From Hydractinia symbiolongicarpus (Eukaryota > Cnidaria > Hydrozoa > Anthoathecata > Hydractiniidae): a DNA stretch of 64,000 bases. The notes beneath the pieces were generated by a model. It was not told the DNA's origin. It saw nothing but the letters and a program-made list of their open reading frames with translations, and did no database searches. Positions within the stretch are counted from its first letter, which is position 1, and every line of letters starts with the position of its first letter. The stretch lies in assembly GCF_029227915.1 (NCBI RefSeq), contig NC_079881.1, forward strand, positions 21,427,501 to 21,491,500, given 5' to 3'. Position numbers and translations under genes: made by a program. Below are positions 61,501 to 64,000 of the stretch, piece after piece.

Positions 61501-63772
61501 GACATGTTAAAATACACTCCTTTATGTTGATGGTTATTTAAGATGTTGTGTTTTATTGACCATTATGCATTAGAACAAGTTAGTGTTTACTTTATTTGCG
61601 AGGTGTGATGAACATCATACTTCAGGTCCGTGTTTTTGACTTGAATGATAATAATGAAGTTCTGATCTGTGCCTTTTCCTCAGGTCCCATCTGTTAGCAT
61701 CAAATGATCAATGATGTTTTGATGTACAATAACTAAGCAGATTTTCAATTTAAAATAGAATGCTAACTATGTGCACTTTCACAGTAACATGGTAGGCAAC
61801 ACTTCCTGAAATATAAAATAACCTAAAAAATTGACACCATCTTAGAAGTTTCCAAATAGCCTAAAATTTGGAATCAAAATATCTCCCAAAATTGTTCATG
61901 GTCACATCCATTATATTTCTCAAATAGTAATTTCTTTCAGTATATGTGGCCAAAATAGAACATTTTTTGACATTCAAGTCCCTTTAAGGTTACTGTAAAG
62001 GAAAAACTCACTTGATGTAGCAGTCTCAACAAAACCCTTATAATTTAACAATACTTTTATATTTTTTCTTCTTTTTTGTTTCTGAATGCTTGATGAAAGA
62101 CTTTTTTGATGGTGTTATTTCCGGGTAATGTTAATTTTCCAAAAAAGAAAATGTAATGAAATAAACACACCATTTTTTTCACTGTACGATTTAAAATGGC
62201 TTCTTTTTCTGAACGCCTGATAAAGATGATAGAAGTGCGAACTTTTTGTTTATGCGTGCACACATTCAGAATTATTAATAGACAGAAGTCAGGGTTACAA
62301 GAGACAGCTCATATATATACTGCTTAACTTTGATTTTTTTAATGATTTTTTATATGACAACATTTATATATTTATCGATGGTGAAAGTAAACTATCTAAA
62401 AAATATTATTATGCATATGTTTATACGGGAGTACCATATCATTCATAATATTTACAAAAAATATGCTTAACTCATTTTGCACATATTTTCTCGAAGGTGT
62501 GAAGGATATAACACTTCTGAAAAGGCTTTTTCCAGAAAAAAAAGGGATGTTCCAAATATTTTCATGGAATATAAAATATGTTATTCGAAAGAAATTTTTT
62601 TTTCTATATGTCATGAGCTTTTTGCAAAAAACCTAAAATTGTTTCCTTTACAGTAAAAATATTTAAAAAAACAACGTTTAAGAGATTGAGTGGGATGCTT
62701 TAGTGTTACAAAAAAGTGTTTGTGAGATTTGGTATATTTGCCAGATGTGATGAACATCGAACTTCAGGTCCGTGTTTTTGACTTGAATGATACTAATGAA
62801 GTTCTGATCTGTGCTTTTCAGTAAAGTATTGAATTCGAAACATCAATTTTATATACCTCATTAATTATTATTATTTGCAAAAAATAACAAAAAAATGAAG
62901 TACGAAGTTAAACCGTATAATATAATCAAACTAAAACATACAGTTTTGTGTTGTTTTTAATGTTCTCACACAACATTGCAGTGTATTCTCTTATACTGTT
63001 AATGATGCATGATTGCAGGATTCCTTGTAAGATGTTTTCTTCACATCTTCCAAGGCCAGTCATCATGCTAAAGCATAAGCCAGACTCTAGTTATAAGCTT
63101 TTAGTATTGTTTATGCTTATTATACTGGGTAAAGCGTACAATTAAAAATATTAAAAGTATTGTGTTTTTTATGGATGCATAGCTGCAGGATTCCCTTGAA
63201 GATAATTTTCAACACCTTTAAGGGCCAGTCTCTATGCTAAAGCATAAGTTGTCTTCTAGTAAAAACATATGTTAATGATGTGTTTTAGCACTAGTTTAAC
63301 GTACATATCCATAACTTCCTTTTTTTTTTTTAATCTTCTAAAAAACCATTAATTTTTTTTAGACTCCAAAATCAGAATTTTTGATTTGGGTAAAAAAAAG
63401 ACGCCAGTTGATGACTTTCCTAAGTCCGTCAATCTTGTGTCAGATGAATACGAACAGTTGTCTGCCGAGGGGTTAGAAGCTGCTCGTATCTGTGCTAACA
63501 AGTACATGATCAAATTTGCTGGTAAAGACTCTTTCCACATTCGTATCCGAGTCCACCCATACCATATTGTTCGCATCAATAAAATGTTGTCGTGTGCTGG
63601 AGCTGATAGGCTTCAAACTGGAATGAGAGGTGCTTTTGGTAAGCCACAAGGAACAGTAGCACGTGTGAACATAGGGCAACCTTTAATATCTATCAGATGT
63701 AAAGATGCACATGAAGCCACTGCAATTGAAGCATTGAGAAGAGCTAAGTTTAAGTTTCCAGGTCGTCAAAAG
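58577..63772 (+). CDS. RPL10: 60S ribosomal protein L10 (uL16), partial; 3' exon(s) beyond window
   Basis: Coding exons: 58577-58599, 61077-61135, 63363-63772, in phase, giving 164 codons of the roughly 214 expected. The protein reads [20 protein letters not shown] at the start and continues with [38 protein letters not shown] and [12 protein letters not shown], all hallmarks of eukaryotic uL16. It is a large-subunit protein that is loaded late in cytoplasmic maturation and lines the peptidyl-transferase entrance. The last visible exon ends in a donor (AAAAG|gtaatg). Introns 1-3 host the snoRNA-like elements listed below; in mammals too, RPL10 hosts an intronic snoRNA. Confidence 0.97.
58721..58935. 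repeat. repeated caactccgtgaaa phrase in RPL10 intron 1
   Basis: gatccgccaactccgtgaaa (about 58,721) and gatccttcaactccgtgaaa (about 58,917) bracket AT-rich sequence; probably part of an undefined repeat. Confidence 0.4.
59490..59570. repeat. cctaatta repeats with a perfect palindrome
   Basis: gcctaatta, gcctaacta and cacctaattaggtg-type units recur about every 20 bases in RPL10 intron 1; the last is a 14-base palindrome. Confidence 0.6.
59827..60190 (+). repeat. duplicated block in RPL10 intron 1 containing an H/ACA-like relic
   Basis: Segments starting at 59,827 and 60,119 (cataaatt.cc.aaggaa…gcctttt…gagca…actgcat) are diverged copies about 290 bases apart. Between them, 59,998-60,050 (ggatttcttgtaaag…cttccaagaccag) is clearly homologous to the 5' hairpin of the H/ACA element at 63,004. 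The outer stem does not close here, so it looks like a decayed or diverged copy. Confidence 0.5.
61413..61519 (+). ncRNA. H/ACA-like snoRNA, weak copy, RPL10 intron 2
   Basis: The outer stem GCATAG (61,413-61,418) pairs with CTATGC (61,463-61,468), and the inner stem CTTCA pairs with TGAAG. The pocket between them carries the same GGCCAGACA-type strand as the copies at 63,004 and 63,174. A possible H box (ATAATA) follows, and ACA at 61,514-61,516 lies three bases from a plausible 3' end. The second hairpin is poor, so this may be a relic. Confidence 0.45.
61598..61672 (+). ncRNA. box C/D snoRNA, copy 1, RPL10 intron 2
   Basis: C box GTGATGA (61,605-61,611), D' TTGA (61,636-61,639), C' TGAATGA (61,642-61,648) and D box CTGA (61,662-61,665). 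The 11-base guide GGTCCGTGTTT (61,625-61,635) lies directly before D'. It is complementary to AAACACGGACC, a conserved 28S rRNA segment as I remember it. By the fifth-base rule the target is the A in AAACACGG. Guide and boxes are identical in copy 2 apart from a few bases outside them. Confidence 0.85.
62738..62815 (+). ncRNA. box C/D snoRNA, copy 2, RPL10 intron 2
   Basis: C box GTGATGA (62,747-62,753) and D box CTGA (62,804-62,807). The terminal stem CAGA (62,742-62,745) pairs with TCTG (62,808-62,811). Guide GGTCCGTGTTT is at 62,767-62,777. Nearly identical to copy 1 between the C and D boxes. Confidence 0.88.
63004..63143 (+). ncRNA. H/ACA snoRNA, copy A, RPL10 intron 2
   Basis: 5' hairpin: outer stem GCATGAT (63,007-63,013) with ATCATGC (63,062-63,068), an open pocket (TGCAGGATT opposite CCAGTC), and inner stem CCTTG with CAAGG. 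H box AAAGCA (63,070-63,075) fits ANANNA. 3' hairpin: CCAG with CTGG, and inner ATAAGC with GCTTAT. ACA at 63,138-63,140 is followed by three bases. This is the full hairpin-H-hairpin-ACA layout of a pseudouridylation guide. The target has not been assigned. Confidence 0.8.
63174..63308 (+). ncRNA. H/ACA snoRNA, copy B, RPL10 intron 2
   Basis: A paralogue of copy A that starts 170 bases after it. Outer stem GCATAG (63,177-63,182) with CTATGC (63,232-63,237), the same pocket (TGCAGGATT opposite CCAGTC), and inner stem CCCTT with AAGGG. H box AAAGCA is at 63,239-63,244. The 3' hairpin has CTAGT (63,256-63,260) with ACTAG (63,290-63,294). ACA is at 63,303-63,305 plus three bases. The changed stem bases still pair, which supports function. 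Confidence 0.8.
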
Positions 63773-63934
63773 GTAATGTTAACTACAATTTTATTATCGT
63801 TTTTTTTAAATTGCAAGACAGCTAGGTGCATACATATATATAACTGAGGATAAGAATTTATTTAAAGGTGTAAATTAGTTAGGGTTAAGTTGTATATGCA
63901 AGTGACAGGGTATTGATTGATATCAAACAGATTT

Positions 63935-64000
63935 TGTAGATATGATGAGCTTAACACTTCAGGTCCGTGTTTTTGAATAGAATGATACTGATGAAGTTCT
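63935..64000 (+). ncRNA. box C/D snoRNA, copy 3, RPL10 intron 3, cut by window end
   Basis: C box ATGATGA (63,942-63,948) and the same guide GGTCCGTGTTT (63,962-63,972) before TTGA. The window stops at ...gaagttct, two bases short of completing the D box CTGA. More diverged outside the guide than copies 1 and 2. Confidence 0.8.

Overview
This is eukaryotic, animal-type DNA. It is AT-rich, its genes are split by GT-AG introns, and most of the space between exons is repeats and transposon remains. The protein set (MBT/SLED Polycomb-type proteins, a RADIL-like Ras effector, NUDCD3, RPL10) together with P-element-like THAP, hAT, pogo and PHD-bearing LINE relics fits an early-branching invertebrate. 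A cnidarian, perhaps a hydrozoan, is my best guess, but it is an inference and not proven. All exon models below were built by hand from splice signals, reading phase and family resemblance.

Layout. (1) 1-13,293, minus strand: two neighbouring genes whose domains normally sit in one Polycomb-group protein. The upstream gene (5,189-13,293, 586 aa) has an FCS-like zinc finger and three MBT repeats. The downstream gene (1-4,788, running off the left edge) has a SLED domain and a long Pro/Ser/Thr-rich tail. About 400 bases separate them. (2) 13,294-22,252: mostly intergenic, with a tRNA-derived SINE, a GCGGACA-repeat element and a small single-exon gene of unknown function (20,318-20,890, plus). 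(3) 22,253-33,848, minus: a complete 13-exon RADIL-like gene (1,565 aa; RA, RA, FHA, DIL, PDZ). (4) 35,895-58,087, minus: a complete NUDCD3 gene with only 1,026 coding bases over 22 kb. Its introns hold a MITE, a 13-bp minisatellite, an intact C2H2-finger ORF, a THAP gene relic, a broken hAT transposase, a 1.5-kb perfect (ATC)n tract, a pogo-type transposon with TA-flanked inverted repeats, a nearly intact PHD-endonuclease-RT LINE and a second SINE copy. (5) 58,088-64,000, plus: RPL10, running off the right edge, arranged head to head with NUDCD3.

The most interesting region is RPL10. Its introns carry three paralogous box C/D snoRNAs with an identical guide that matches a conserved stretch of 28S rRNA. 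They also carry at least two full H/ACA-type snoRNAs and two weaker relatives. Five of these sit in one intron, against the usual animal pattern of one snoRNA per intron. The second main point is the apparent split of an MBT-SLED protein into two adjacent genes.
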